Origin: Bacteroidaceae bacterium
Lineage (GTDB): Bacteria > Bacteroidota > Bacteroidia > Bacteroidales > Bacteroidaceae
DNA: 61,549 nt
Direction: 5' to 3'
NCBI GenBank assembly: GCA_900752815.1
Contig: CAADWS010000041.1
Location: 1-61,549 of the forward strand
Part shown: piece after piece, positions 17,715 to 27,246 of the stretch
Numbering within the stretch: position 1 is the first letter of the stretch
Layout of the letters: each line of letters starts with the position of its first letter
Translations under genes and position numbers: made by a program
Notes under the pieces: generated by a model
Told to the model about the DNA's origin: nothing
The model's database searches: none
Seen by the model: the letters and a program-made list of their open reading frames with translations, nothing else

Positions 17715-18104
17715 TTATATCTTAACATTAAACACTAATTGCTGTACATAGGCATCGTCCTGCCATGCTTCCTCGCTGTCTGCCAGATAGCAGCTGCGCA
17801 TAACCAAACCGTCTTTCTCGCCCTGCGCTCCATCCAGCGCATCGCGCACGGCTTCCGCCAGTTCCACGCCCTCCGTATAGTGCTGCGTATAGCAAAGTAT
17901 CTCAATGCCCACCGTGTCGGCACCGCGTCTTCCTTTTGCCGGTTCCTGCTCCAGTTGTGTACGCCTGTACACTATGTATGGCAGTTCCGCGCTATCTTCC
18001 ACCACTGGAAAGACTTTTTTTGCACGTGCGGCCACTTCTGCGTTATTAACCAGTATATCCCGGATAATTTCACCGGCACTTAAACTTGACTTACTTACAC
18101 CCAT
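17715..18104 (-). CDS. Tail terminator/completion protein (DUF3168-like)
   Basis: A 129-residue protein with the pattern of DUF3168 tail-completion proteins: SLSAGEIIRDILVNNAEVAARAKKVFPV... LPYIVYRRTQLEQEPAKGRRGADTVGIEILCY. It caps the tail tube and joins it to the head. It overlaps the preceding HK97-gp10-like gene by 14 nt. Confidence 0.8.
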   Translation of the reverse strand: MGVSKSSLSAGEIIRDILVNNAEVAARAKKVFPVVEDSAELPYIVYRRTQLEQEPAKGRRGADTVGIEILCYTQHYTEGVELAEAVRDALDGAQGEKDGLVMRSCYLADSEEAWQDDAYVQQLVFNVKI

Positions 18105-18615
18105 ACTTTTGCGCTATCTTTAAGACATTATCAGTTACCATATCGTGAATGTCGGCAGTAACAGTATCTCTTACGTCATTCAGCGTTTGTGTCATAAAAC
18201 CGTAACGCCTCATGCGTCCCGTCCTGTGTGCAGACCTGCGCCGTGCGGCACGTTTGCCGCCGTTTCCTTTGGTCTTTCGCTCCTGCGTTCCCTCTTCCAC
18301 CCAGATTAACACCGGCTTTTTGAGGCCTTGGCGGTTCGTGTGAAATCCTGCTTCGCCCTTGCCATTCTTCCCGGCTTTCTTTGTGCCTACCGTAACCCGA
18401 AATCCGGCTTTGCGCTTGAATACTATCGCACGCACGCCCTTTTCCAAATCCTTGTTAGAACGGACGCTGTTACGCAGATTGTTTATCGCCGTCTTTCGTA
18501 CTTTGTTGGCTTCCCTGCGAAAGCCGCCCTTTATCGCTTGTAATCTGCGTTTTGGCTCCAGTTCAGCAAATAACTGCTGCAAATTCCTATCATCGTAGGC
18601 TACACTTCGTGCCAT
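18091..18615 (-). CDS. HK97 gp10-like head-tail joining protein
   Basis: A 174-residue very basic protein (MARSVAYDDRNLQQLFAELEPKRRLQAIKGGFRREANKVRKTAINNLR) of the HK97 gp10-like family. It lies between the head-tail adaptor and the tail terminator, the usual place for the neck protein. The central stretch RKTKGNGGKRAARRRSAHR is unusually rich in Arg and Lys. Confidence 0.75.
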   Translation of the reverse strand: MARSVAYDDRNLQQLFAELEPKRRLQAIKGGFRREANKVRKTAINNLRNSVRSNKDLEKGVRAIVFKRKAGFRVTVGTKKAGKNGKGEAGFHTNRQGLKKPVLIWVEEGTQERKTKGNGGKRAARRRSAHRTGRMRRYGFMTQTLNDVRDTVTADIHDMVTDNVLKIAQKYGCK

Positions 18616-18623
18616 AATGGTAA

Positions 18624-18944
18624 CTATTCGTTTACTCGTTCACATAACAGGGTTTTATAGCCCTTTTCCAAATTCGGCACTATGTTCGTCACGGTATAAA
18701 GATAACCGCCCAGCTGCTGCACCCTCCAGTTTTCCTGTACCGGGTGCGCATCCCGTATGTTAAATTCTACGGTGTAGTCTGGAAAATGCTCCCCGACTTC
18801 CTCGCTTCGGCTACCTGTAGCCCTAACCCTTTCAGCCCATACGGTGCGTGTCTTAGTATATTCCACCTTTTCAGCACCCATGCGGTCTGTGGTTCGCTTC
18901 GGTTCCAGTAGTTCCAGCTTATATTTCAGCGCGCCTGCCCTCAT
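18624..18944 (-). CDS. Head-tail adaptor (SPP1 gp16-like stopper)
   Basis: A 106-residue protein with the head-tail joining signature: MRAGALKYKLELLEPKRTTDRMGAEKVEYTKTRTVWAERV... and VTNIVPNLEKGYKTLLCE. This family closes the connector channel below the portal. The start overlaps the preceding connector gene by 4 nt. Confidence 0.82.
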   Translation of the reverse strand: MRAGALKYKLELLEPKRTTDRMGAEKVEYTKTRTVWAERVRATGSRSEEVGEHFPDYTVEFNIRDAHPVQENWRVQQLGGYLYTVTNIVPNLEKGYKTLLCERVNE

Positions 18945-19261
18945 TCCGTAACGTCATCTACCAGTTTGCGATAAGGTTTAATTAAGGCTTGCAGTGTATA
19001 TGGCACTTCCGCCATCTGCACGCCGCTAACGGCTTCGCGCTGGTTGTACCAGTGTCCGGCAATCAATAAAACTGCCTGCTGTAACGTAGCCGGTAAATGC
19101 TCACCGTCCCCCATTTCCAGCAATTCATCTGCGCTGCGGTTGGTAGCGGTCGTTACATATTCTTCCGCTGCCTCCAGCAACTGCGCCAAATACTGGTCAT
19201 CATCGCTAAAGTCATCTGCCCGGACGTGCGATTTAAGTAGTGCTATATCCACTGTAGCCAT
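18941..19261 (-). CDS. Head-tail connector (HK97 gp6-like)
   Basis: About 106 residues from the ATG at 19261 (MATVDIALLKSHVRADDFSDDDQYLAQLLEAAEEYV). The helical gp6-like connector pattern with DDxxYLxxLLxAAxxYV is clear. Upstream TTG/ATA codons are less likely starts. It forms the ring attached to the portal. It follows the capsid gene and precedes the adaptor. Confidence 0.82.
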   Translation of the reverse strand: MATVDIALLKSHVRADDFSDDDQYLAQLLEAAEEYVTTATNRSADELLEMGDGEHLPATLQQAVLLIAGHWYNQREAVSGVQMAEVPYTLQALIKPYRKLVDDVTE

Positions 19262-19304
19262 AATCAAACAATCTTATAAAACTAAACCTATGTTCCTAAT
19301 CTCA

Positions 19305-20441
19305 TTAGCCGTCTACACCTGCTGCGGCTTTGCACTTTGCCAGCGCAAAAGCCTCTGTGCGCAGCGTGGTAGTGCCGTAGTTCACATTAAGCACGAAATC
19401 CACAGCGTCTTTACGTGCCTGGCTGTACGGGTCAATGATAAACGAAATATCGCCAAACAGACCCATAGGCTGGTAACGCCAGTCGCCCAGACCTATAAAG
19501 CCCTCACCGATATAGTTTGTAGTGAATACCGGCAGACCTGCGATATGGTCGTTTTCACAAACCATAATGCCACTACCTGCATCTTTCGGGGTTGCCTCGG
19601 CGATAGCTTTCTGCGCCTTAGTCATAACCCAGCAAAGGTGTTCACCATCAACGCCGGTAGCCAGTACCTTTGCCTTAACCTTGTTGAAATCCTTGAACGT
19701 AGGTTCGGCACTCACTTCTACCGGGCTACTTGCCAATGCCACAAACGGGCCTACCAGTGTCGTAGCACTTGTAACTTTCGTAGTGCTAAACATGATTTTG
19801 TTCAGAAGCATTGTAACCGAAAGCGGCATCAGCTTCTTAACAATCATTTCTACCACGCCCTCGGTCTGGTTAATCGCCTGCCGTGTAACCGGGATAGCGA
19901 TACCGATACGCTGGGGCGAAGCGGTCAGTTTGGACATCGAAATTTCGGTGTCAGTCAGTGCCACGCCCTCGCCCTGTATCGTTGCCTCCACAGTTTCGTA
20001 GGTGGGCCAGATGTAATCACCTGCCAGACCTGTAGGCATAGGCAGACCGACTTTATCCAAAATCAGCCCCTCTACCAACGGGTCTAAAATGTCCTGCACC
20101 TTAACAGGCACAATTCCACCGGCGGTAGTGTCGGCCACCATCACCAAATCACGCACCAGCATAATTTGCGTCTGACGGCCTGCTGCCACGTTCTCGCGGA
20201 TAATGCGGTTTGCCTCCTCCACGGTGTTAGGGTTCTCGCGCAGCTTCTCCACCGCCACTGCCTGCATCTTCATTTGCAGCAGTTGGTTTTCACGCAGTAG
20301 CGCGTTATACTCGGCGGTTTCCGCTTCTGTACGCTCGCGCTGCTCTCTTTCGCACGCATCGGCTATTTCACCGATACGGTCGCAGTTGGCCTGATACTTA
20401 TTAACCAACTCACGCACATTTACCGTTTTTTCCTTTTTCAT
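19305..20441 (-). CDS. Major capsid protein, HK97 fold
   Basis: About 378 residues from the ATG at 20441 (MKKEKTVNVRELVNKYQ). The N-terminal ~100 residues are a charged coiled coil, typical of the delta (scaffold) domain removed by the protease. They are followed by the HK97-type shell domain (GGIVPVKVQDILDPLVEGLILDKVGLPMPTGLAGDYIWPTYE... SPQRIGIAIPVTRQAINQTE... ISFIIDPYSQARKDAVDFVLN). It lies directly downstream of the protease gene. Confidence 0.92.
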   Translation of the reverse strand: MKKEKTVNVRELVNKYQANCDRIGEIADACEREQRERTEAETAEYNALLRENQLLQMKMQAVAVEKLRENPNTVEEANRIIRENVAAGRQTQIMLVRDLVMVADTTAGGIVPVKVQDILDPLVEGLILDKVGLPMPTGLAGDYIWPTYETVEATIQGEGVALTDTEISMSKLTASPQRIGIAIPVTRQAINQTEGVVEMIVKKLMPLSVTMLLNKIMFSTTKVTSATTLVGPFVALASSPVEVSAEPTFKDFNKVKAKVLATGVDGEHLCWVMTKAQKAIAEATPKDAGSGIMVCENDHIAGLPVFTTNYIGEGFIGLGDWRYQPMGLFGDISFIIDPYSQARKDAVDFVLNVNYGTTTLRTEAFALAKCKAAAGVDG

Positions 20442-20474
20442 ACAAAAACTAAACTTTAAGTGGTTAAACATTCG

Positions 20475-21161
20475 TTAAAGTGATAGCGTTGCAGCACGGC
20501 GCATTTCACGTACTTGCTCACGCACTTTCTTTTCCCTTTCCTCTTTGCCGTCCGGCTGTTCCTGCTCTCGCAGTTCCCTAATCAGTTCGCGTACCTCTGC
20601 CTCGCAGTTGGTGTCTGGATATGCAGGGTCAGCCGCCAGTGTGAAATCATATATGCCGGTTATCACGTTAACCGTGTAGGTTATGATAGTCTTGCCGTCC
20701 ACACGCTGCACTGTTCGCTGCACATACGCACTGTCGTAGTAGTGAGTGCTGAAAGCAAAGCTACAGCCGGATATGTCGCCGCGCCTTACCAGTTCCAGTG
20801 CCTTGTCACCATCTACCGTGTTCGGGGCCTCAAACTCAAAGTACACGCCTTTGTCATCTACGCCGTATTTCAGTGTGCCTGCGCCGTTCTTGCTCCGCGC
20901 CAAAATCAGCTGCCGGTCGTGAAACATTGTCATCTTAATGTCGCAGCCGTCCAGCAGTTCTTTAGTCACTGCCTCCGGCGCAATAACTTCGCGTGCTTCC
21001 TCATCTTCCCAATCGTACAGCGGTGCGGACGGCACGCCAAACAGTATAGCGTAGCCGGTAATGGTTCTACTGGCCGCTTCACCCTCCGGGGCTTCACGCA
21101 CACGCAAATCGGTTACGGTGTGCAGTATGCGGTTTATTACTGCGTCTTTATTCTTCGCCAT
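20475..21161 (-). CDS. Prohead protease, HK97 family (U35)
   Basis: About 228 residues from the ATG at 21161 (MAKNKDAVINRILHTVTDLRVRE). Catalytic elements are visible: His in TMFHDRQLILAR and Ser in DISGCSFAFSTHYYDS, with the GYAILFG entry strand. It cleaves the scaffold part of the capsid protein during maturation. The C-terminal ~40 residues are a charged coil. It overlaps the portal gene by 14 nt. Confidence 0.9.
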   Translation of the reverse strand: MAKNKDAVINRILHTVTDLRVREAPEGEAASRTITGYAILFGVPSAPLYDWEDEEAREVIAPEAVTKELLDGCDIKMTMFHDRQLILARSKNGAGTLKYGVDDKGVYFEFEAPNTVDGDKALELVRRGDISGCSFAFSTHYYDSAYVQRTVQRVDGKTIITYTVNVITGIYDFTLAADPAYPDTNCEAEVRELIRELREQEQPDGKEEREKKVREQVREMRRAATLSL

Positions 21162-22443
21162 TGCTTGTATCTCCGTTTTCGTCCGGTTCATTGCCCGGCT
21201 CTTGGTTAATATCTGGTTCGGGTTCTGCCGGTGCCTGTGGTTCCGGCTGCGTAGTCTGTTCCTCTATGCTTTTGAGGTTAGCCGACACCATAACGGTATC
21301 GCCGCCCTCCACGGCTGGTTTGTTTTCTTCCTGCCGCCATTCGTTCACAGTGTACAGACCTGCGGCTATCGTCTGGGCTTGGTACTTAACACGACTATCC
21401 AAATCACACGCATACAGACCGCGCCGGTCAAACTGGAATTTCCGTTTACAGCACAAAGACGGTGCAACTAATTTCCTGTGCAGTTCCACTTCGATTTTGC
21501 GCAGCAGCGGATTTAGCGTGTTGGTAAGGAAAGCCACGTTAGCCATTTCCGCAGACTTGTAGTTATTGCTGGTGTCATCAAACACAAAGGACGGATGCAC
21601 ACCAAAGAAACGGCATATCTCGCGCACACTGAATTTGCGTGTTTCCAAAAACTGCATATCAGTGCTGCTTAATGAAATCGGGTTAAACTTAGCCTGCCCC
21701 GGCAGTGATACTATGCGCTCACCGTTTCTAAACTTGCTATCCAAATCTATAGCCGTTTTCTGTAGTTCCTTGTCTTGGTACTCACCAAAGCCGCGCACGC
21801 TCGTATCGTTGCTGACTATGCCCCGGACATTACCACCGTTGGCAAACCGATTTAGCGTTTCTTGGTCGCCAGTGCTGGTTATGCTTAATGATATGCGTGC
21901 AAACCCCAGCGTAGATAGCCCGGTTTTCCCGTCATAACTGTAGTTTTTGATGTGCAGTATCTCGCTTTCATCATACACGCCGCTAATCCCTGCGTGTACA
22001 TCGTTAATCGTGTAGGTGTCGTTTACCGTGTCATGCGCCACACACGCCGGGTCAACCAATGCCAGCCGCCCCACTTCCATAGTGTTGTAGTCATAGACCG
22101 GCACTATATAAGCGTTACCGCGCAGCAGCACATACCGCACTACCATCTGCCAGAAGTCTATCGCTGAAAGATATTCGCAGGGCTGCACATTCAGCAGATA
22201 GTGCATACGGTCGCTGCGGTCTTCCACAAAGATGTTACCCTTTTTGCGCATATACTGCACTGGCAGACTTGCCACGCTGTCCGCTAACAGGTTCACGCAT
22301 CGGTAAACTGTAGCGACATTCAGCGCGGTATCGGATGCAAGCAAAGGAATACCGCCCGTGCGCGGTGTCTGCGCCGGTTCTGCGCTGCCTCCGTCAGTGT
22401 TGCTGCGCCTAAAAAAATTCCGTATGTTGGTAAAAATACCCAT
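21148..22443 (-). CDS. Portal protein, HK97 family
   Basis: A 431-residue portal protein that forms the dodecameric DNA gate at the capsid vertex. Typical segments are ALNVATVYRCVNLLADSVASLPVQ, YVLLRGNAYIVPVYD, and FSVREICRFFGVHPSFVFDDTSNNYKSAEMANVAFLTNTLNPLLRKIE. The acidic Pro/Glu-rich tail (~390-431) is probably disordered. It sits between terminase and protease genes as usual. Confidence 0.95.
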   Translation of the reverse strand: MGIFTNIRNFFRRSNTDGGSAEPAQTPRTGGIPLLASDTALNVATVYRCVNLLADSVASLPVQYMRKKGNIFVEDRSDRMHYLLNVQPCEYLSAIDFWQMVVRYVLLRGNAYIVPVYDYNTMEVGRLALVDPACVAHDTVNDTYTINDVHAGISGVYDESEILHIKNYSYDGKTGLSTLGFARISLSITSTGDQETLNRFANGGNVRGIVSNDTSVRGFGEYQDKELQKTAIDLDSKFRNGERIVSLPGQAKFNPISLSSTDMQFLETRKFSVREICRFFGVHPSFVFDDTSNNYKSAEMANVAFLTNTLNPLLRKIEVELHRKLVAPSLCCKRKFQFDRRGLYACDLDSRVKYQAQTIAAGLYTVNEWRQEENKPAVEGGDTVMVSANLKSIEEQTTQPEPQAPAEPEPDINQEPGNEPDENGDTSNGEE

Positions 22444-22508
22444 TCCAAAAATAAAGTGTTTCTACCCTACACGGAAAAGTGGGTATCTGGTACCAGCCCC
22501 CAAAAAAA

Positions 22509-24215
22509 TTATCGCTCATAGTCGATAAACAGACGCATACACATCAGCATGGTTATCACTCCGTCTATTTTCTGGTTCGCTTTGCGCTTCACCGGCTTGC
22601 AGTTCTCCAGCTTGTCACTATCCAGCACAGCATTTCCAAAGCAGTAGGCGTTAATAGGGTTGTCGTTTATGAAAACATGGCCTGTCTTTGCCCCATGCTC
22701 GAAACTTTCTACTGGCGCAGTAAACACTCCGTAGGTCTGCCGCACACCCTTAATCACGTTGCCTGCGCCGGACGCTGCCAGCATATTTATAACCTCCTGC
22801 GACTTCCACGGGTCGTAGCCTATGCCCAACACCCGGACGTGCTGGTTAAGATACAGTACATAGTCCACTATGCGCCTGTAGTCTATCACATCGCCATCGG
22901 TCAGTATCAGATAGCCTTTTTCAGCCCACACCCTGTACAGCTTTTCGTTAGGGTGCCCGGGCAAAGCACCTGCCGGAAAGAAATAGGATGTGTGAAAAAA
23001 GAAATTTTTGTGTGCAGTGTCATACATACCCATAGTCACCGCGCTAAAGTCATCGCTTTCGCTTAGGTCTATCGCTACCATCGCATCGGGCCGTCCTTTG
23101 ATACCATCTATGCTTATCTGCCTGCTTATGTGGCGTGCCAGTGTGCTACTAATCCAACTGCGCTGCTCGTTCTCTGCATACAAGTTTAGCAGCTTGGTAC
23201 GGAAAGCTAACATGGCCTCACTGCCGTTACGCAGTGCGTTTTTATATTCCTGCCTGTAGAAATCCATGCTTACCGTCACACCCAAATGCGGATGTACTTT
23301 GCGCCACGTACTTTCCGCATCTTCCGGGTCGTCTAAATCCGGCTCGAAAATATGCACAAACACGCTGTCATCTTCATACTCTCCCAGCAGCACTGATTTA
23401 TAGCCTTGTAGCATTTCGTAAAACGGCCCATCGAACACGTCAGACGCGGTGGTTATTATCACAGTCAGCGGATTTTCACGCACACCCATAGACGTAGTTA
23501 GCACGGTCAGTAACTCACTGCTGCGTGCTTGGCTAAACTCATCCATAATTACCGTGCTGGCGTTCAGTCCGTCTTTGGTTCTGGCGTTGGCGGTAAGGCA
23601 TTGCGCAAATGCCGTGCGGTCTTTCCTGCGGCTCTTAATGGTCTGTTCGTTCACTATGTACCTGCGTTCTTTCGGGTCTAACTTCCGCATACAGCCACGT
23701 ATCACATCAAAGCATTTTTTCGCTTGGTCGTTGCTGTTTGCCCCGGTGTAGCTCTCTGCATTTGCATCGCCATACAGCAAGTCGTATATAGCCAGTGACG
23801 CTGTGCTGGTTGTCTTGCTGAATTTGCGCGGCACATACAGCACCACTTCACGTACCACACGTTTGCTGTCATGCCAAAACGCAAAGATACTGGCAAACTG
23901 GAAAACCTGTACAGGGGTCAGCTTGTAGCGTTGCTGTCCGGCCTTGCCCGGAAAGTACAGACTTTCGTACAGGTCGAAAAACTGCCACACCTCGGTAGCG
24001 TTAATGCCGTATTTGTCGCACAGTCTGAAAAACCGCGCTACTGCCAGCTGCTCATACAGGTTATGCCCGTCCGGGTTGTTTGCCACTTCGCGCACATAGC
24101 CGTCTAACCGGCTATCCACTTCGGTTAGTCGGTAACGGTCTATGTCGGTGCTTGCCAACAGGTCGGTAACGTCCGCTTTCGCTTGCCGTAGTTTGTCCTT
24201 TTCTTCCTCTGTCAT
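22509..24215 (-). CDS. Terminase large subunit
   Basis: A 568-residue packaging motor. The ATPase domain has a Walker A-type loop PRKFSKTTS (~129-137) and a Walker B strand VIMDEFSQ (~222-229). The nuclease domain starts with the acidic motif AMVAIDLSESDDFSAV (~378-393). It couples ATP hydrolysis to DNA translocation into the prohead and cuts the concatemer. The start overlaps the small-subunit stop by 4 nt, and the portal follows. Confidence 0.95.
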   Translation of the reverse strand: MTEEEKDKLRQAKADVTDLLASTDIDRYRLTEVDSRLDGYVREVANNPDGHNLYEQLAVARFFRLCDKYGINATEVWQFFDLYESLYFPGKAGQQRYKLTPVQVFQFASIFAFWHDSKRVVREVVLYVPRKFSKTTSTASLAIYDLLYGDANAESYTGANSNDQAKKCFDVIRGCMRKLDPKERRYIVNEQTIKSRRKDRTAFAQCLTANARTKDGLNASTVIMDEFSQARSSELLTVLTTSMGVRENPLTVIITTASDVFDGPFYEMLQGYKSVLLGEYEDDSVFVHIFEPDLDDPEDAESTWRKVHPHLGVTVSMDFYRQEYKNALRNGSEAMLAFRTKLLNLYAENEQRSWISSTLARHISRQISIDGIKGRPDAMVAIDLSESDDFSAVTMGMYDTAHKNFFFHTSYFFPAGALPGHPNEKLYRVWAEKGYLILTDGDVIDYRRIVDYVLYLNQHVRVLGIGYDPWKSQEVINMLAASGAGNVIKGVRQTYGVFTAPVESFEHGAKTGHVFINDNPINAYCFGNAVLDSDKLENCKPVKRKANQKIDGVITMLMCMRLFIDYER

Positions 24216-24595
24216 TCGTTGGTGTTCGGTTTGATAATCTTAGGCTGCTTGCGTTTCTTGGCTAATTTCTTGGTAAGGTTAACCAGTGGGTCATCTTCCA
24301 CCTCTCCTGCCAAATCCTCTGCCGTCAGTCCTAACGCTTTCATCTGGCGTGTTACCAGTTCCTGCGCTTCTTTGGCGATTTTGAAAACAGGATGTGGGGC
24401 CAACTTTTCGCCGTACCGGGTTTTCTCCCACACGGTCGTTTCTGTCAGCGTGTCTATCTGGTCGTTTGCCATTTCCAAATTTCGCAAAGCACTGGCAAGC
24501 GATATAACCTGCATATCCAGACCTTTGCTGTACAGCTTGTGGGCTTTCAGCACCTTTATTATCTCCGTTTTGTAATCATTAACAGTTTTCGCCAT
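24212..24595 (-). CDS. Terminase small subunit (P27-like)
   Basis: About 127 residues from the ATG at 24595 (MAKTVNDYKTEIIKVLKAHKLYSKGLD). It is a helical protein with the P27-family pattern of a middle TVWEKTRYGEKLAPHPVFKIAKEAQELVTRQMKALGLTAED region and a basic tail. It recognises phage DNA for packaging. It is directly upstream of and overlaps the large subunit. Confidence 0.82.
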   Translation of the reverse strand: MAKTVNDYKTEIIKVLKAHKLYSKGLDMQVISLASALRNLEMANDQIDTLTETTVWEKTRYGEKLAPHPVFKIAKEAQELVTRQMKALGLTAEDLAGEVEDDPLVNLTKKLAKKRKQPKIIKPNTNE

Positions 24596-24718
24596 TATTG
24601 CTGTATTTTTGTTCGTTTTCGTCCAAAGTTCCACATTTTCAAAAATTTTCTCGCACACTTAAAAGAGTGGGGGCGAGGTTTAACGGCACTACCCCCGTCT
24701 TAAAAAAGTACCCCCGGC

Positions 24719-25063
24719 CTAATCGTCCGGGCTTCCAAAAAATTTTTTTATAATATCCTGCACCTGCTTTTCGTTGCGCTTTCGTGTCGCATCCTTGCCA
24801 CCCCTGCCCATCTCTGTATGTACCTTAACATGGCAGTCGTGGCATAATGCCTGTAGGTTGTGTGGGTCATACATACGCTGCTCCCTCTCTGCGTGTGTAA
24901 ACGCTTCCTCTACAGGTCGGATGTGGTGTACCTCTGTGGCTGGTGTCAGCAGTCCGTTATCCTTGCACCTCTGACACAAAGGATGTGCGGTTAATACATC
25001 GCGTCTTAGCTTTAACCACCGTGTAGTATGTATCAGTTTGTTATATTCCTTGTCCTTAGCCAT
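24719..25063 (-). CDS. HNH endonuclease (packaging-associated)
   Basis: A 114-residue HNH nuclease with two Cys pairs (CQRC, CHDC) and the ATEVHHIRPVEEA...HNLQALCHDCHVKVH motif that binds the metal. HNH proteins immediately upstream of terminase genes are common in HK97-like phages, where they assist terminase-driven cos or pac cleavage. About 120 bp of G/C-tract-rich noncoding DNA separates it from the terminase genes. Confidence 0.9.
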   Translation of the reverse strand: MAKDKEYNKLIHTTRWLKLRRDVLTAHPLCQRCKDNGLLTPATEVHHIRPVEEAFTHAEREQRMYDPHNLQALCHDCHVKVHTEMGRGGKDATRKRNEKQVQDIIKKFFGSPDD

Positions 25064-25072
25064 ATATCAGTA

Positions 25073-25351
25073 TCATTTAAGTTTCTTGTTATTGTGCCTT
25101 ACTGGTACCGTTCCGTCCGGCACTCTGTGTACATTGCTTAAGTCGTCAAACATCGCATCTATATATCGCCCGTCATCTTCGGGCAAATCGTATTTCCTTT
25201 CCTCTGCCACTTCCATACGGTCTATAAGTATATGCGCAAACGCTACCACCAGCTCGCACAGGTTCTTAAACCCATGTTCACGCTGTACCCTTTGCAACTT
25301 CTCATAAGTCGCCGGGTCTAACGATATGTTTACACGCTTCCTATTGCTCAC
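25073..25351 (-). CDS. Small ribbon-helix-helix-like protein
   Basis: A 92-residue protein starting MSNRKRVNISLDPATYEKLQRVQREHGFKNLCELVVAFAHILI. This is the strand-helix-helix pattern of RHH DNA-binding proteins such as MobC or Arc-like factors. The C-terminus is charged. It overlaps the helicase gene by 11 nt. It could regulate transcription or aid packaging. The target is unknown. Confidence 0.6.
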   Translation of the reverse strand: MSNRKRVNISLDPATYEKLQRVQREHGFKNLCELVVAFAHILIDRMEVAEERKYDLPEDDGRYIDAMFDDLSNVHRVPDGTVPVRHNNKKLK

Positions 25352-26720
25352 AGTGTTTCCGTATTAAGTAATTAAGACTGTCTAATAAGCTCTGCTGTAC
25401 GCCCTTTTTCCCCTCCAAAGCGGCACTGGCCCGCTCATCCACCGTACCGGCGCATATCAGATTGTAAACCGTAACAGGGTATTTCTGCCCCTGCCTGTGC
25501 AGTCTGGCGTTTGCCTGCTGGTAGTGTTCCAAATTCCAGCCGGTGCCAAACCATACGATATAGTGGCCGCCCTCCTGCATATTCAGCCCATACGCCGTAC
25601 TTGCAGGGTGCGCCAAAAGTACGTCTATCTTTCCGGCGTTCCAGTCTTTCAAATCCTTTTCGCCTTGATAAACCCGTACCTCATAGCCTTTCAGCCGGGA
25701 TGTGATACGCGGTATGTCGTGTTTGTACTGGTAGAACACCAGCACACTATTTCCGTTAGCCGCCTCCACTATCTCTGCCAGACGGTCTATTTTCTCGTTA
25801 TGGATGTTGTGTACCTGCATATCTTCGTCATATATTGCGCCGTTGGCAAACTGGCTTAGCTTGTTCATCAGACCTGCCGCTGAATTAGCCAGAATGTTTG
25901 CAGGCTCGTTTCCGTGTTCGGCGGTGAACTCCAAAACCTTTTCTTTCTCAAACTTGGTGTATGCCGCCATCGTCTTTTCGCTTAGGTACACTTTGGCTGT
26001 GTGCATTATCATGTCCGGCAGTTGCAGGTAGTCTTTTGCCTGCATACTTAGGCATATATCGGCTATCTTCGCCCTTATTATTTCCTCACAGCCTTTTTTC
26101 ACGTCACAGCGGACTATTATGTTATTCCACTTGTGCGTTTCAAAATACGCCTCACGGTATTTGCTGATAGACTTGCCCAGCCTTTGGCCTTGGTCTATAC
26201 AGTACATCTGCGCCCATAGGTCTATAAGCCCGTTTGGTGCCGGGGTGCCGGTCAGACCGATAACACGTTTGACGCTCGGCACGGCTATGCGCATGGCCTT
26301 AAACCTTTCGCTCTTTGCACTCTTGAAACTGGTAAGCTCATCTATCACCAGTGCGTCAAACGGCAGTTTGCCACCGTATTTGCCCACCAGCCAAACAAAG
26401 TTATCGCGCCCGGTCACATACACATCGGCTTTCTGCGCCAAAGCCATACACCGCTGCTTTTCCGTTCCGATAACCTTAACCACTTTGAGGTCGTGCAGGT
26501 GTTCCCACTTTTCGGCCTCCGTACTCCATGTGGTTTCCGCAACCTTTTTAGGGGCCACTACCAAAGTGCGGCTAATCTCGCAGTCATCTATCAGCTGCTG
26601 TATGGCGGTCATGGTTACTACTGACTTGCCTAAACCCATTTCCCACAGTAAAGTACAGCGTGGATGTGTCAAAATCCACTCTATGCCTTTTTTCTGATAA
26701 TCGTATGGCTTAAATTCCAT
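25341..26720 (-). CDS. SNF2-type superfamily 2 DNA helicase
   Basis: About 459 residues from the ATG at 26720 (MEFKPYDYQKKGIEWILTHPRC). Motifs are Q-like YDYQ, Walker A MGLGKS, DEAD-box-like VIDELTSFKS, TGTPAPN (motif III) and QANARLHRQGQ (motif VI), the SNF2 family pattern. Such phage helicases act in replication or recombination. The start overlaps the upstream HNH gene by 11 nt, which supports choosing this start over one 75 bp further upstream. Confidence 0.88.
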   Translation of the reverse strand: MEFKPYDYQKKGIEWILTHPRCTLLWEMGLGKSVVTMTAIQQLIDDCEISRTLVVAPKKVAETTWSTEAEKWEHLHDLKVVKVIGTEKQRCMALAQKADVYVTGRDNFVWLVGKYGGKLPFDALVIDELTSFKSAKSERFKAMRIAVPSVKRVIGLTGTPAPNGLIDLWAQMYCIDQGQRLGKSISKYREAYFETHKWNNIIVRCDVKKGCEEIIRAKIADICLSMQAKDYLQLPDMIMHTAKVYLSEKTMAAYTKFEKEKVLEFTAEHGNEPANILANSAAGLMNKLSQFANGAIYDEDMQVHNIHNEKIDRLAEIVEAANGNSVLVFYQYKHDIPRITSRLKGYEVRVYQGEKDLKDWNAGKIDVLLAHPASTAYGLNMQEGGHYIVWFGTGWNLEHYQQANARLHRQGQKYPVTVYNLICAGTVDERASAALEGKKGVQQSLLDSLNYLIRKHCEQ

Positions 26721-27246
26721 AGTTTCTATCCCTCCTGTCCTTTGGTGTTCCATCATGTGCAATGTGCCATTCTGCGTGTAATGCTTGACTGGCAAAAACC
26801 ATCAAATTTTCCGGTCTGTTATCTCTTTTGTCCCCGTTTATGTGGTGTACGACTTCGCCGGGCTTTAGCGGCCTGCCTAACATTTGCTCGGCTACTATCC
26901 TGTGGGTATGCCGTCCGTAGGTCTTTGTATAGGTCTTGCCCTCACCTTTGCCTAAATGCCAGTTCCGAAGTTTCTGCCGCCTCTCTGGTGTCATGGCTGT
27001 AGGGTTGTGCTGCCGATTATAGGCTGAAAGCCTTTCACCGTTAAATCCGGCTGCGCACTCACGGCTGCAAAAGTTGTGTTCAAAAACATAGTCTTTCCAC
27101 TTTTCAAACTCTTTACCGCAATTGTCACACCTTACTATCTGCACCTTGTCTGCGTGCCTGCATTCCTTGCAGCAGTAGTTCTTTTCCTTGATACTGCTTG
27201 GTCTGCGGCTAAACTCCTTGCCGCAGTAATCACATCTTATTTTCAT
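26710..27246 (-). CDS. HNH homing-type endonuclease with zinc ribbons
   Basis: A 178-residue protein with two N-terminal Cys4 zinc-binding repeats (CDYCGKEF...CCKEC and CDNCGKEF...CSREC), then an HNH_3-type domain (GEVVHHINGDKRDNRPENLMVFASQALHAEWH). This architecture is typical of free-standing homing endonucleases in phage replication regions. It is inserted neatly between VRR-NUC and helicase genes, overlapping both by a few bases, so it may also have been recruited to a phage function. Confidence 0.85.
   Translation of the reverse strand: MKIRCDYCGKEFSRRPSSIKEKNYCCKECRHADKVQIVRCDNCGKEFEKWKDYVFEHNFCSRECAAGFNGERLSAYNRQHNPTAMTPERRQKLRNWHLGKGEGKTYTKTYGRHTHRIVAEQMLGRPLKPGEVVHHINGDKRDNRPENLMVFASQALHAEWHIAHDGTPKDRRDRNYGI

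Noticed and set aside
24719..27246. HNH genes as parts of a group I intron
   Set aside because: The neighbouring helicase and VRR-NUC genes are not split, and the HNH genes overlap their neighbours by a few bases as normal operon members.
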